Program-made: the position numbers and the translations under genes
The notes under the pieces: model-generated
The model's input: the letters and a program-made list of their open reading frames with translations, nothing else
Database searches by the model: none
Told to the model about the DNA's origin: nothing
From: Methanobrevibacter sp.
GTDB taxonomy: Archaea; Methanobacteriota; Methanobacteria; Methanobacteriales; Methanobacteriaceae
DNA length: 64,000 nt
Direction of reading: 5' to 3'
Assembly (NCBI GenBank): GCA_017434525.1
Contig: JAFRFD010000048.1
Location: 62,001-126,000 of the forward strand
Shown: positions 46,401 through 54,872 of the stretch, piece by piece
Layout: each line of letters opens with the position of its first letter
Numbering within the stretch: position 1 is the first letter of the stretch

Positions 46401-47902
46401 CTAATAAAATATCTGCAGGTTTATTGAACGGCCCTGAAAACTACGTGTTGCATTATTTCAGCAGCAATCCTGCCGTTGTAGGTGTAAATGGATTGACCGG
46501 TGAAATTACAGCAAGAAAAGAGGGTACTGCTATAATTACTGTTAGTTATGGTGGAGATGATGAGTATCACTCATCCGAAGCAAATGTTTCAGTATCAGTT
46601 TTAAAATATAAGACTCAAATCAAATCCCAAAATACATTTGAACTTGAAGTAAAAAATTCTGTTGACTTAAATGCTATGGTAACTCCAAATGATGGCATTT
46701 TGACTTACAAATCGAGTGATGTCGAAATTGTATCCGTTGATGCATTCGGAAAAATCAAGGCCCTTAAATCAGGCAGTGCAGTTATTACCATTAAATTCGC
46801 CGGTGATAACAAGTATCTTCCATCCGAAAAGCAGGTCATCATCAATGTATCCAGAATAAAAACTTCAATCAATCTTGATGATATGGAACTTTTCGCTGGT
46901 GAGGAATATGAATTGAAAAATGTCGTCGTTCCTGACGGAGCCCCTACAAGGGCCAAATATTATGAATACACAAGCGATGACCTTGAGGTCTTTGATGTGG
47001 ATAATGGCCTAATTACCACATTCCATGAAGGAACTGCTGAACTTTATGTTGAATTTAAAGGAGATGACATTTACGCTCCTTCAAGCAAGACTGTAACTGT
47101 AACTGTAGTCAAAAGGGTAATTTCACAGAACGAATACAACTTCACTGTTGAGGTAGATGACATCCAAAGAAAAGCGACTTTCACTCTGTATGTGCCAGAA
47201 GATGCTGAAGGTATGTTCCAGGTTATTATAAATGGGGAGCCTTATGCTGAAAACATTGAAGATGGAAAAGCAGTAGTTGAAGTTTATGATCTTGAACCTG
47301 GCGATTATAAGGCTACTTTAAGATTCACTGGTGATGAAAAGTATGCAAGTATCAACAATGCAACCACATTCCATTTAGGTCAGTACAAAATTGACAAAAA
47401 CAATGATGTGGATGTTACATTAGGAGATTATGTAGTATATTCAGTTCATTTAACCAGGGATACCCAAGCTATGGAAGGCAAAAAAGTCAAGTTTATAGTG
47501 AACAACAGGGTATATAAAGCATATACTGATAGGTTAGGATATGCAACAGTTAAATTTAAACTGTATGCTATGGGTACATACACTATTGTAGCTAAATATG
47601 CTGGTTTAAAAGTCAAAAACAATATTAGGGTGCACCTTATTGTCGCTAATAACGTGAAAGCTAAAAAGACCAAAGATCTTAAGATTCAAATTGCTCTGAA
47701 AAAAGTGAATAACAAATACTTGTCAGGCAAAAAAGTAACCTTAAAATTCAATGGTAAAAAATACAAGGCTTACACATCTAAAAAAGGCGTTGCCACATTC
47801 ACCATCAGTAAAAGTGTACTCAATAAACTCAAGACTGGCAAATATAAGTACAAAGTTTACTATTCAACAGATGTTGTAACTAGAAAAATTAAATTATACT
47901 AA
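40436..47902 (+). CDS. Giant adhesin-like protein with beta-helix and about 16 Big_2-like repeats
   Basis: A 2,488-residue exported protein. The start is TTG, with AGGAGG eight bases ahead; it gives MRLKNELIVICLILFILISI, then SAVSA as a cleavable signal. Residues about 60-800 are parallel beta-helix repeats of the Asn-rich GGAI type. From about 843 to 2225 I count roughly 16 tandem Ig-like Big_2-type units of about 85 residues, each starting like PTSIDV or ETNIDV and ending near KYxASN-TVxVxV. Two further Ig-like units follow. The Lys-rich end (LSGKKVTLKFNGKKYKAYTS, GKYKYKVYYS) is the C-terminal module seen in Methanobrevibacter adhesins. There is no membrane anchor, so it is probably held through the wall-binding end. 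Asn/Thr sequons are abundant. Confidence 0.92.
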   Translation: MRLKNELIVICLILFILISISAVSAENTNSNLISINNNDNDNVLDINNLNNNEILTNENDGSFADLDAKINGNSSTNIVLDKNYTYSSTDTIKTGILISKNNTVIDGQGHTIDAKGNSRMFNVTATTVTLKNINFINGNSVKSGGAIYGYGENLRVINCTFTDNNAASWGGAIFSYPDSYAIYVNSTFINNKAKYGGAIAAYYGFRHNIINCTFDSNYASEEGGAIGIYGQLATTERPYDDTVNIRGCLFTNNDASNGSAIANILSAYINMTDSVILGSSENLIYSWGAMFFAENNWWGNTVENKSVKPDIAKGVTFSKWLYFDFVPHIETSTATVSINNLYDGETGQTSIYSTSRLPSVNVEFSGINTTFAENNVYLDHSGKYEIGFALQGNAVLTANSSNAVISKKMKVGGLKELELLIANADDGSLIKLDKDYVYTEGIDNKIGVAISGKHDLVIDGNGHSINGMGKSRVFLVYGDSSDITFKNMNIVGGYTDDGADGAGAYLEARNVDFINCTFLNNIANGYGSGAALHVNGKNAKVIDCSFINNSHLYSSGGAISWANGEAYIINSLFENNTALFTQGGALMMHSNGNIVNCTFIRNSAGHAGAIFSYNSLNISDCTFTSNIALTEDSSVGAGGAVYVNTDAYVNITNSIFNNNSATTGASIYAYYAMIDKCIFINNTASNGIVVSRQKDSIVINSIFLNNHIVDTDTTFGTYIAGYIYADYNWFGHVSDNYTKTPVMRISNGYGVTKWLFLNATSPIKTGNNLQTRFTFLVYDTNTKMVAQYDMDDMPSVDLKLSGQNITLKQENAFVGEDVNGITTYYKGNLIAEYETVKYVVPFVFREESYFIVNSTFNIIKDQSKYLGAVVYPFNEDSMYFLYNAGRITFTINDTSIFTFDKATDKIKGLKVGLATITFKFDGKNVIGEDKYTPSNVTVLVNVSKAETRIINSTSAPSDTFVGDNSNFIVSVVDGKNKSIRGATLEVINNNPDVINLYVSGSNLQYKTLTEGLANITVKFAGNDNYLPSSRDFTFQVGRKDPNIRLSDENISILVSHDYLIGIFTSASHNFTYISNDTNVAVMDENGVHGIGDGVANITIRFGGDAKYYPVDVYLIVNVKGVKTYIDVNQTKLMYLTDVEYINAVVRDENGKFIGYATEFTSNDTSVVSVNETRLDAVGVGKALVSIKYNGRYEYSPSTVDVIVTVETATNNINVVSDVEIQIDQRINLNATLDYGRGLLYESSNSSVVTVDSRGYIKGIKTGEANITITYEGSEKYDPSSKNVTVRVVKVPTSIDVASSLAWIIGENDTVNAALNPQNAGTLTFTSNNESVVTINQTTGKIAAVGVGKTAIEISYAGTEKYAAVNRTVEVNVYKSYIPTSIVVNESFELFVDDAIDIGAILNPANAGKLDYVSSDESVVSVNQTTGKITAVGVGKANVTVSFSGNNAYLPNSTTVLVTVSLIPTSIEANKTITLNKTEDAAFEYVFSHPEAGSVKTSFTNPSIAHIENGRIIADKVGKTVLTLKFNGNEKYTASNATIEIIVVDVETSIDVADTLEVNLTETESIVARLNPQEVGKLRFGNYDNTIISIDTNGKVTGLKLGSTNVTVSFKGEGKYRASNRTITVIVKDVETNIDVNDSIGLNLSETGSIVARLNPQQAGKLQFNTNDNEIISLDEKGNIKGLKVGTASVLITFNANGKYRASNKTVTVTVSDVVTEINVDNTNVELIYGDETNLNATLSPIEAGKLAYSTSDSSVVTVDENGNIKAIKPGMAIITISYDGKAKYRSSNKTVAVNVSRAPSSIIINDTLELQVGVAQTIKPYTDPSNIKLNYATNDSETISIDENGFVQALRHGSAIITINFTGNEYYLPSNATVKVNIKSMITEIRVNNTVTIGYGESRSLGAIIFIPVANYPLDGKLKYISSNPNIVSVDENVGLITANNIGKANITVIYEGSSIFAPSNATVNVEVLTRTTNVKIDEPSVSLYVDDTNKISAGLLNGPENYVLHYFSSNPAVVGVNGLTGEITARKEGTAIITVSYGGDDEYHSSEANVSVSVLKYKTQIKSQNTFELEVKNSVDLNAMVTPNDGILTYKSSDVEIVSVDAFGKIKALKSGSAVITIKFAGDNKYLPSEKQVIINVSRIKTSINLDDMELFAGEEYELKNVVVPDGAPTRAKYYEYTSDDLEVFDVDNGLITTFHEGTAELYVEFKGDDIYAPSSKTVTVTVVKRVISQNEYNFTVEVDDIQRKATFTLYVPEDAEGMFQVIINGEPYAENIEDGKAVVEVYDLEPGDYKATLRFTGDEKYASINNATTFHLGQYKIDKNNDVDVTLGDYVVYSVHLTRDTQAMEGKKVKFIVNNRVYKAYTDRLGYATVKFKLYAMGTYTIVAKYAGLKVKNNIRVHLIVANNVKAKKTKDLKIQIALKKVNNKYLSGKKVTLKFNGKKYKAYTSKKGVATFTISKSVLNKLKTGKYKYKVYYSTDVVTRKIKLY

Positions 47903-47942
47903 ATAGAGATTCGATTTTTTCTCTATTTTTCTCTTTCTTTTT
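47903..47942 (+). terminator. Terminator after the giant adhesin
   Basis: AATAGAG and CTCTATT flank a loop of about eleven bases, followed by TTTCTCTTTCTTTTTTTTTC. Position directly after the stop codon supports a terminator. Confidence 0.65.
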
Positions 47943-47982
47943 TTTCAAAAATTTTAATTAAACCAAAAACAAATTTACTATT

Positions 47983-48831
47983 ATGTCAAATTCAGTATTT
48001 GTACCAGGCCACATTACCGGTTTTTTCACAATAGAAAACCATGAAATTAAGTTGAAAAACGGTTCATGCGGTGCAGGATTTTTACTTTCACGTGGTGTGA
48101 AAACAACAGTTTCTCAATCAGATGAACTTGTCATTGAGGTTAATCAAGGGGATTCAACAGTCATAGATGAGGTTTTATCTATTTTGGAGCTTGACAATAC
48201 TGACTTTAAAATAGCTCAGGACATTCAGCTTCCAATAGGTGCGGGCTTTGGAACATCAGCAGCATCCGCCTTAAGCCTGACTCTGGCATTGAACGAATTT
48301 TTAGATTTGGGATATTCACAAGAGCTGTGCGGTCAGATTGCCCATATGGCTGAAGTTAACTTGGGAGCTGGTTTGGGTGATGTTATAGCACAGACTGGTC
48401 ATGGAATGGTTTTAAGGACCAAGCCCGGAGCGCCCGGTATCGGTGAGATTGAATCCTTTGAAGAAGAGGTATTCATCGGTTGGAAAACATTTGGGGAGAT
48501 AGAAACTTCTGACATAATTTTGAATCCTCATTATATGAAAGTCATTTCAGATTCCGGAGCCAAATATCTTGAATTATTTGAAAAGGAACATTCATTGGAG
48601 AATTTCTTGAGCTTTTCCTTGAAGTTTTCTCATGAGATAGGTCTAATGTCAGATGAGGTGAAAACTCAAATTGATTATATTAATTCTTCGAGTGATATTT
48701 TAGGTAGTTCCATGGCAATGTTAGGAAATACGATATTTGCATTTGCGTATAATGAAGATGCATTCAAAAAGTTAAACATTGAAAACTTACATATAGATAA
48801 ACTCAACAACATTGGGATAGTTTATGATTAA
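47983..48831 (+). CDS. Pantoate kinase (GHMP family)
   Basis: A 282-residue GHMP-superfamily kinase of the archaeal pantoate kinase type. Marks are VFVPGHITGFFTIE at the start, KNGSCGAGFLLSRGV, the ATP loop LPIGAGFGTSAASALSLTLAL near residues 86-106, AEVNLGAGLGDVIAQTGHG and LGSSMAMLGNTIFAF. It phosphorylates pantoate, after which archaeal phosphopantothenate synthetase adds beta-alanine, replacing the bacterial PanC/PanK order in CoA synthesis. The methyltransferase gene overlaps its end by eight bases. Confidence 0.92.
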   Translation: MSNSVFVPGHITGFFTIENHEIKLKNGSCGAGFLLSRGVKTTVSQSDELVIEVNQGDSTVIDEVLSILELDNTDFKIAQDIQLPIGAGFGTSAASALSLTLALNEFLDLGYSQELCGQIAHMAEVNLGAGLGDVIAQTGHGMVLRTKPGAPGIGEIESFEEEVFIGWKTFGEIETSDIILNPHYMKVISDSGAKYLELFEKEHSLENFLSFSLKFSHEIGLMSDEVKTQIDYINSSSDILGSSMAMLGNTIFAFAYNEDAFKKLNIENLHIDKLNNIGIVYD

Positions 48832-49336
48832 ACTTAGTTATGATATAGAAAAGTATAGGGAACATCTCCTGGAACTGATTGAAGATGGGGATGTTGTAAT
48901 CGAATTGGGATGCCACGTCGGCAGATCAACTCAACTGTTTTGTGATAAATGCAGTGTGATAGCCATTGACAATTCACCGGAAGCTACAGAAGAGATGGCA
49001 AAACTTGATGTGGATTTCATCAAAGGTGATGTCCGCCTCCATGATGTTATTTTAGAGGTCTTTAAAAAAATTCAAAAATGTGATGTTCTGGCCATTGATT
49101 TGGGTGGAGGATACCATCCGGATACTGTTTTTAAGGTGTTTTACATCTGGTCTTCAACATTCAAACCTAAGCATACGGTAATCAGAAATCGTGGAGTGTT
49201 GGAATTTTTCAACTCTGCAAGCGGTAGCGGGGAAGAATACATGTCTGATGAAGGTTATCTTGAAAGCTATCATGATTCTGGAATTCCTCCTCAAATCAAA
49301 GAATTTGACTTGTGGACTCCAAATCTCAAAAGATAG
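48824..49336 (+). CDS. Class I SAM-dependent methyltransferase-like protein
   Basis: A 170-residue protein with a Rossmann methyltransferase start: VVIELGCHVGRSTQLFCDK fits the SAM-binding motif I, CSVIAIDNSPEATEEMAK gives the acidic end of strand 2, and VLAIDLGGGYHPDTVFKVFY is near strand 4. It is common in methanogens beside pantoate kinase, but no substrate is known. It overlaps the kinase gene by eight bases, implying coupling. An AT-rich 292-base spacer follows it. Confidence 0.78.
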   Translation: MIKLSYDIEKYREHLLELIEDGDVVIELGCHVGRSTQLFCDKCSVIAIDNSPEATEEMAKLDVDFIKGDVRLHDVILEVFKKIQKCDVLAIDLGGGYHPDTVFKVFYIWSSTFKPKHTVIRNRGVLEFFNSASGSGEEYMSDEGYLESYHDSGIPPQIKEFDLWTPNLKR

Positions 49337-49628
49337 TTAATTTTAAATGCAATGGTTAACTGAAAGCAATTTTTCTTTCAAATTATATATCTCATTTTAA
49401 TCTATATTTTTTTTAAAAAATATTTATCTATTAAATGTTACAAATAATCCTTATAAAATATATAATTTTATTCTATAAAAATAAATATTGAATAATATTT
49501 ATCCTTTTATTTTAATCATATTCTTAATTTTAATTATTTATTTTTAGTTAACTGTCTATTTTTGTACAATTAAGATTTATATATCATGATAAAGAAAAAT
49601 ATAATTCATAAGTAAAGAGGTTATATAA
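49337..49628. other. AT-rich spacer with promoter of the aroA'-aroB' operon
   Basis: About 290 bases with no gene. It is AT-rich throughout. TTTATATA at 49576-49583 is a TATA candidate 45 bases before the aroA' start, and AAGAGG at 49615-49620 is its ribosome-binding site. No RNA structure was seen. Confidence 0.55.
49576..49583 (+). promoter_or_regulatory. Probable TATA box for aroA'
   Basis: TTTATATA followed by a leader of about 25-30 bases containing AAGAGG, the expected order for a Methanobacteriales gene. Confidence 0.5.
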
Positions 49629-50420
49629 ATGATAGGTAAAAAGATTCGTTTAGAAAGAATCATTAACAGAAATACTGGAAGAACCGTTATTGCACCGATG
49701 GACCATGGTGTATCAAGCGGTCCGATTCCAGGAATCATCGATATGGATGAAACCGTTGAGGAAATCTCCCAAGGTGGAGCAGACGCAATCCTAATGCATA
49801 AAGGTATTGTAAAACAAGGACACAGAGGTTACGGTAAGGATATTGGTCTTATTGTACACTTGTCTGCTAGTACATCCCTTGCACCTGATCCAAACGATAA
49901 GGTAACTGTTACAAGTGTTGAAAAAGCAATCCAACTTGGTGCAGATGCAGTTTCAATTCACGTAAACCTGGGATCTGAAACAGAAAGTCAAATGTTGCAG
50001 GAATTAGGAGCAATTGCAGAAACCTGTGACTACTGGGGAATGCCATTACTTGCAATGATGTATCCTAGAGGACAAAAAGTGGAAAACGAGCATGATGTAG
50101 AATTCGTAAAACACGCAGCACGTGTAGGGTCTGAACTTGGTGTGGACATCGTTAAAACCAACTACACCGGAGACCCAGATTCATTCAGGGAAGTTGTCGA
50201 AGGAGCAATTGTACCTGTAGTCATTGCAGGTGGTCCTAAAATAGACACCGATGAAGAATTGTTGCAGATGGTAAAAGACTCCCTCGAAGTGGGCGGTGCA
50301 GGTGTTGCATTCGGACGTAACCTGTTCCAAGCTGAAAACCCTGGAAAAATCACCCGTGCAATTTCAGAAGTTGTTCATCATGATGCTGAAGTTGATGAAG
50401 CTTTAAAATTCTTAGAATAG
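49629..50420 (+). CDS. aroA': 2-amino-3,7-dideoxy-D-threo-hept-6-ulosonate synthase
   Basis: A 263-residue class I aldolase-like enzyme of the archaeal shikimate entry route. Marks are [34 protein letters not shown], the Schiff-base lysine region [15 protein letters not shown], and PVVIAGGPK. It condenses 6-deoxy-5-ketofructose phosphate with aspartate semialdehyde, replacing DAHP synthase. It precedes aroB' by eight bases, the usual archaeal pair, so the operon makes 3-dehydroquinate. Confidence 0.94.
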   Translation: MIGKKIRLERIINRNTGRTVIAPMDHGVSSGPIPGIIDMDETVEEISQGGADAILMHKGIVKQGHRGYGKDIGLIVHLSASTSLAPDPNDKVTVTSVEKAIQLGADAVSIHVNLGSETESQMLQELGAIAETCDYWGMPLLAMMYPRGQKVENEHDVEFVKHAARVGSELGVDIVKTNYTGDPDSFREVVEGAIVPVVIAGGPKIDTDEELLQMVKDSLEVGGAGVAFGRNLFQAENPGKITRAISEVVHHDAEVDEALKFLE

Positions 50421-50428
50421 GTGATTTG

Positions 50429-51559
50429 ATGCAAAATAAATTTGCATGGATTAGCACTCCTGACGAGGTGTGGGAAGATAAAAAGGAAATGATAACAACC
50501 GCACTTGAATCAGGAATTGACCATGTCCTTGACTTGGATGACATTGAAAACATCAGAAAATTGGGTAACGTAAAAATCATTGCAAACAGTGATGATGCAG
50601 ACATTTATCTGGTTGGAATCAACGGTGAAGGGGATGGAGTTGTAGAGTTGAATGATGACTTTACAGATTCAATCGATATTGCAAATGCAAAAAAGGCAAA
50701 AAGCGAAGGAAAACAAGTTTGTGCATACATTAAAATCACTGATAAGGCTCACGAACAATTGGCAGTAAAATTGGGTCCGATTGTAGACTATATCATATTG
50801 GTCGGAACAGACTGGACAATCATTCCTCTTGAAAACATCATTGCGGATTTACAAAAGGAAGATGTCCAAATCATCGCAGCTGTGCGTGATGTTGAAGGAG
50901 CCCGTGTTGCACTTGAAACATTGGAGCACGGAACCGATGGAGTAATATTTGAAGCCAATGACTTCAATCAAACAAAAAAGATTGCTCAGGAAGTAATTGA
51001 AGCTTCCCAATTGAAATATGACTTGAAGATAGCTACCGTAACCAACGTAAAACCGTTGGGATCAGGCGACAGGGTATGTGTCGATACAACAGACATGATG
51101 AAACCTGGTGAGGGAATGCTTATAGGTTCATATTCAAAATCAATGTTTTTGGTTCACTCAGAATCTTTGGAAAGCGAATATGTCGCTTCACGTCCGTTCA
51201 GGGTAAATGCAGGTCCTGTTCAGGCATATGTAATGGTGCCTGGAAACAAGACAAGATATCTGGCAGAACTTGTAGCCGGTGATGAGGTATTGATTGTAAA
51301 TACCGAAGGCGAAACCAGAACAGCATATGTCGGAAGAAGCAAAATAGAAAGAAGGCCATTGATATTGATTGAGGCCGAATATGAAGGAAAAACAATAAGG
51401 ACTTTACTTCAAAATGCGGAAACAATCAGGATAGTCGATGCAAATGATGAACCTCTTTCAGTTGCCGATGTAAAACCTGGAGATAAGGTTAAAGTATACA
51501 TAGAATCAAATGCACGTCACTTTGGAATAGCTATTGATGAGACAATCATAGAACAATAG
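50429..51559 (+). CDS. aroB': 3-dehydroquinate synthase II
   Basis: A 376-residue archaeal dehydroquinate synthase. Marks are [93 protein letters not shown] (split over residues about 232-265) and a C-terminal SH3-like part with [19 protein letters not shown]. It oxidatively deaminates and cyclises the AroA' product. The ATG at 50429 follows GGTGAT and is preferred over a TTG three bases earlier. thpR follows within nine bases. Confidence 0.94.
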   Translation: MQNKFAWISTPDEVWEDKKEMITTALESGIDHVLDLDDIENIRKLGNVKIIANSDDADIYLVGINGEGDGVVELNDDFTDSIDIANAKKAKSEGKQVCAYIKITDKAHEQLAVKLGPIVDYIILVGTDWTIIPLENIIADLQKEDVQIIAAVRDVEGARVALETLEHGTDGVIFEANDFNQTKKIAQEVIEASQLKYDLKIATVTNVKPLGSGDRVCVDTTDMMKPGEGMLIGSYSKSMFLVHSESLESEYVASRPFRVNAGPVQAYVMVPGNKTRYLAELVAGDEVLIVNTEGETRTAYVGRSKIERRPLILIEAEYEGKTIRTLLQNAETIRIVDANDEPLSVADVKPGDKVKVYIESNARHFGIAIDETIIEQ

Positions 51560-51567
51560 GTGAAAAT

Positions 51568-52125
51568 ATGAGTCAACTAAGAGCATTTCTAGCTATTGAC
51601 GTTGATGAGGAGCTTAAGGCTAAAATGTATAGGGTCATTAAGGAATTCAAGAAAATCGATGCCAATATCAAATATGTGGATTTGGAAAACCTTCATTTAA
51701 CCCTTAAATTTTTTGGCGACATTGATACTGAAGGTTTGGATGTGCTTTCATCTAAAATTGAAGGTGTTGTTTCAAACTTCGACAAGTTCACAATTAAAGT
51801 CAAAGGCTGTGGTGCCTTTCCAAACAACAATAGGATAAAGGTAATCTGGCTAGGCATTGAAGATGATGAACTAATCAGACAATTGCATGACGAACTTGAT
51901 AAGGAGTTTGTAGCATTGGGATTTGATAAGGATAAGAAATTCTCATCACACCTAACAATCGGACGCATGAAATCCGGAAAAGGTAAAAATGAAGTAAAAT
52001 CCACAATTGAAGAATTCAGTGAAGTTGAAATTGGCGAGATGGATGTTGATAGGATTATCCTTAAGAAATCAACATTAACTCCTCAAGGACCAATTTATGA
52101 GGATTTGGAAATATTTGAATTGTGA
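51568..52125 (+). CDS. thpR: RNA 2',3'-cyclic phosphodiesterase
   Basis: A 185-residue 2H phosphodiesterase of the LigT/ThpR type. The two histidine tetrapeptides are both present as HLTLKF (near residue 48) and HLTIGR (near 131). Members open 2',3'-cyclic phosphates on tRNA halves or other RNAs and can ligate in reverse. It lies between aroB' and cca, which is fitting for tRNA end processing, and ends four bases before the cca start. Confidence 0.92.
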   Translation: MSQLRAFLAIDVDEELKAKMYRVIKEFKKIDANIKYVDLENLHLTLKFFGDIDTEGLDVLSSKIEGVVSNFDKFTIKVKGCGAFPNNNRIKVIWLGIEDDELIRQLHDELDKEFVALGFDKDKKFSSHLTIGRMKSGKGKNEVKSTIEEFSEVEIGEMDVDRIILKKSTLTPQGPIYEDLEIFEL

Positions 52126-52129
52126 TAAT

Positions 52130-53494
52130 ATGGATTATGAGCTAATATTAAAAGACATTAAACCTACTGCGGAAGAAAAGCAACATGTGGATGATGTTTC
52201 TTCCAAATTAATGCACTTTTTGCAGAAAACCTGTGATGAAAACGGTATTGATGCAAAAGTTACATTGGTAGGTTCAGTTGCTAAAAACACTGCACTTAAA
52301 GGAAAATCTGACATTGATATTTTCATTGCTTTTCCTTTGGATACAGAAATGCAATATTTAAAGGATAAAGGTCTTGAATTGGCTCATAAGTGTTGTAATG
52401 AATTTGATTCAACAGCACAACATCACTTCGCATCACACCCTTACGTTACAACATATATCGAAGGCTGTGAAGTTGATATAGTTCCCTGCTATGCAATAGA
52501 TGATGGAAAAGATCTTAAATCAGCTGTTGACAGAACAATTCTCCATACACGTTACGTTAAAAAGAATTTATCTGAAAGTAAGGAAGATGAAGTGTTGCTT
52601 TTAAAACGTTTCATGGCAATGACCGGAACATATGGCTCTGAGTTTAAAGTCGGTGGTTTTGCAGGTTATTTATGCGAACTTTTAATAATTCATTATGGAA
52701 CTTTTGAAAATACATTAAAAGAAGCCATCAAATGGCAATATGGTCATGTCATCGATTTAAAAGACTATGGTACTGCAGGATTATTTGATGATCCTTTGAT
52801 TGTTATTGATCCAACTGATTGCAATCGTAATGTTGGTGCGGCTTTGAGATTAAATAAAATGGCTGAATTCATACAATCCGCACGAAATTATATATTCTCC
52901 AACAATAAAGAGGAGTATTTCTATCCTATAAAAAGAAATATTAAAAAAGAGGATATTTTGGCTCAATTTGATAAAAGAAATAGTGATTTAATTGCAATCC
53001 AATTCAATATTCCCGACATGCCTTTGGATACCCTCCATCCGCAACTTAAAAAAACTTGCGAAGCATTGGAAAAGAAATTGAATGCAGAAGAATTCAATGT
53101 TTTTAAAGCAGATTATTGGAGTGATGAAATACTCACTGGTGTAATCCTGCTTGAAATGGCTTGTTCAAAATTAAATGACATTAAAGTCAATATTGGTCCA
53201 AAGGTATTCATCAATAAGGCCTGTGAAAATTTTGTAGCCAAATATGGCCGTGAAAACTGTTATATTCAAGATGACTTTTTAGTTCACACACAAGAAAGGG
53301 AATTTGACAATGCAGAGGATTTGATAAGATACATTTTCACACCAGAACACATTAATCTTATTAAAGTTGGAAAAAACCTCAAAAAAACACTTATAAATAC
53401 TCATAAATTTATTGAAATAGATGAAATGGAAAATGAGGGATATTTAGAATTCTTGGATGATTTTATAAATCCGGGTCAATATATTGTAAGGTGA
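52130..53494 (+). CDS. cca: Archaeal class I CCA-adding enzyme
   Basis: A 454-residue archaeal CCA tRNA nucleotidyltransferase. The nucleotidyltransferase motif is LVGSVAKNTALKGKSDIDIF (Gly-Ser then Asp-x-Asp), followed by HPYVTTYIEGCEVDIVPCYA with the third carboxylate and RTILHTRYVKKNL. LLLKRFMAMTGTYGSEFKVGGFAGYLCELL (split) is the central domain, and DPTDCNRNVGAAL is conserved in the family. It builds or repairs the tRNA 3' CCA. The tRNA-Ala in this window lacks an encoded CCA, so the enzyme is needed. The ATG at 52130 is used; an earlier in-frame start would lie inside thpR. Confidence 0.95.
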   Translation: MDYELILKDIKPTAEEKQHVDDVSSKLMHFLQKTCDENGIDAKVTLVGSVAKNTALKGKSDIDIFIAFPLDTEMQYLKDKGLELAHKCCNEFDSTAQHHFASHPYVTTYIEGCEVDIVPCYAIDDGKDLKSAVDRTILHTRYVKKNLSESKEDEVLLLKRFMAMTGTYGSEFKVGGFAGYLCELLIIHYGTFENTLKEAIKWQYGHVIDLKDYGTAGLFDDPLIVIDPTDCNRNVGAALRLNKMAEFIQSARNYIFSNNKEEYFYPIKRNIKKEDILAQFDKRNSDLIAIQFNIPDMPLDTLHPQLKKTCEALEKKLNAEEFNVFKADYWSDEILTGVILLEMACSKLNDIKVNIGPKVFINKACENFVAKYGRENCYIQDDFLVHTQEREFDNAEDLIRYIFTPEHINLIKVGKNLKKTLINTHKFIEIDEMENEGYLEFLDDFINPGQYIVR

Positions 53495-53498
53495 ATAA

Positions 53499-54872
53499 AT
53501 GGCTTCCAACAAAACTGAAGATATAGATTTGATTGTAAATCACCCAAAAAAGGCAATAAATAAGTTAGCTTTACCTATCATTATTTCGAACTTATTTATG
53601 ATGCTCAACAATATTATTGATGGTATTTGGGTTTCAGGATTGGGTCCTCATCCTTTAGCCGCAGTCGGATTTGTAACACCTCTATTTTTAGCTCTTGTTG
53701 GATTTGCAAACGGTTTGGGTGCAGGTTCAAACAGTCTGATTGCACGTTGCATCGGTGCTGAAGACTATGAATTGGCAGGCAATAGTGCAATCCATTCAAT
53801 GATGCTCAGTATAATTGTAACTATAATCGTAACTATTCTGCTTTTGATAATTTTAAATCCATTACTTTTGATAATGGGTGCAGGTGAAGTCATATCCGAA
53901 ACAATGAGTTACGGCACCATAGTTATTGGTGGAAGTTTTTCAATTTTTATACCTGCAATGATGGCGGCCATATTCCGCTCACAGGGTGAAATAAAACGTG
54001 CATCATATCCATTAATGTTTACCGCTATCATCAACATCCTTTTCGATCCGATATTTATCTATGTGCTTGGTTGGGGAGTTGGCGGAGCAGCGGCAGCAAC
54101 TGTTGTAGCCGGTGCAATTCCGATGCTTTTGATGATATATTGGATGTTCATAAAACAGGATAGCTTTTTAAAAGTTAAAATGAGCGAATACAAACGAGAT
54201 TTAAGCATATATAAAGATATTTTAGTGGTAGGAATTCCTGCCAGTCTGGAACAGTTCATTCTGTCTTCCTTTTCAATATTGATGAACTATTGGTTGACAA
54301 TAATTGCCGGAACTGTCGCTGTTGCAGTATATAGTACCACCTGGAGATTAGTAGCTATTGGAATGGCTCCATTAATCGGTATAGGCATATCCGCATTGAC
54401 TGTCGGTGGGGCTGCTTATGGCGCAAGGAATCTGACCAATTTCAAGACAGCACTTAATTACGGCGTAAAGTTGGGATTGATTTCATCTGTGATAATCTGT
54501 TCATGCTTATTTATTTTCGCTGAGCCATTATCATATATCTTTTCATATTCCGCAGACAGTTCAGTTTTAGCTCCAAAAATAGTTGAAGCCCTGCACATTT
54601 TATCATTCTTCCTATTATTGGTACCATTAGGGATCGTATCAGGTAATCTTTTCCAATCAATGGGAAAAGGCACAATATCTCTTGCACTAACCATATTTAG
54701 GGCATTTATATTGGAAATGGTCTTTTCAGGATTATTTGCATTCATCTTAAACTTAGGGGCACCGGGAATATATGCGGGAACTGTTGTTGGAATGTCAATC
54801 GGGTCTATTGTTGCATATATTTACATAAACTATTATCTAAATAAACATAAGGGTTATTTTGAGATTAAATGA
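53499..54872 (+). CDS. MATE family efflux transporter
   Basis: A 457-residue 12-helix transporter. Marks of MATE proteins are KLALPIIISNLFMMLNNIID in helix 1, WVSGLGPHPLAAVGFVTPLF, GLGAGSNSLIARCIGA, and a symmetric second half beginning VGIPASLEQFILSSF. These export cationic drugs or flavin-like compounds using H+ or Na+. It begins four bases after cca and ends the run of genes from aroA'. A decayed stretch follows it. Confidence 0.92.
   Translation: MASNKTEDIDLIVNHPKKAINKLALPIIISNLFMMLNNIIDGIWVSGLGPHPLAAVGFVTPLFLALVGFANGLGAGSNSLIARCIGAEDYELAGNSAIHSMMLSIIVTIIVTILLLIILNPLLLIMGAGEVISETMSYGTIVIGGSFSIFIPAMMAAIFRSQGEIKRASYPLMFTAIINILFDPIFIYVLGWGVGGAAAATVVAGAIPMLLMIYWMFIKQDSFLKVKMSEYKRDLSIYKDILVVGIPASLEQFILSSFSILMNYWLTIIAGTVAVAVYSTTWRLVAIGMAPLIGIGISALTVGGAAYGARNLTNFKTALNYGVKLGLISSVIICSCLFIFAEPLSYIFSYSADSSVLAPKIVEALHILSFFLLLVPLGIVSGNLFQSMGKGTISLALTIFRAFILEMVFSGLFAFILNLGAPGIYAGTVVGMSIGSIVAYIYINYYLNKHKGYFEIK

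Noticed and set aside
42960..47110. Big_2 repeats read as a CRISPR or satellite array
   Set aside because: The repeats are about 255 bases, diverged at DNA level and continuous with a single reading frame, so they are protein repeats.
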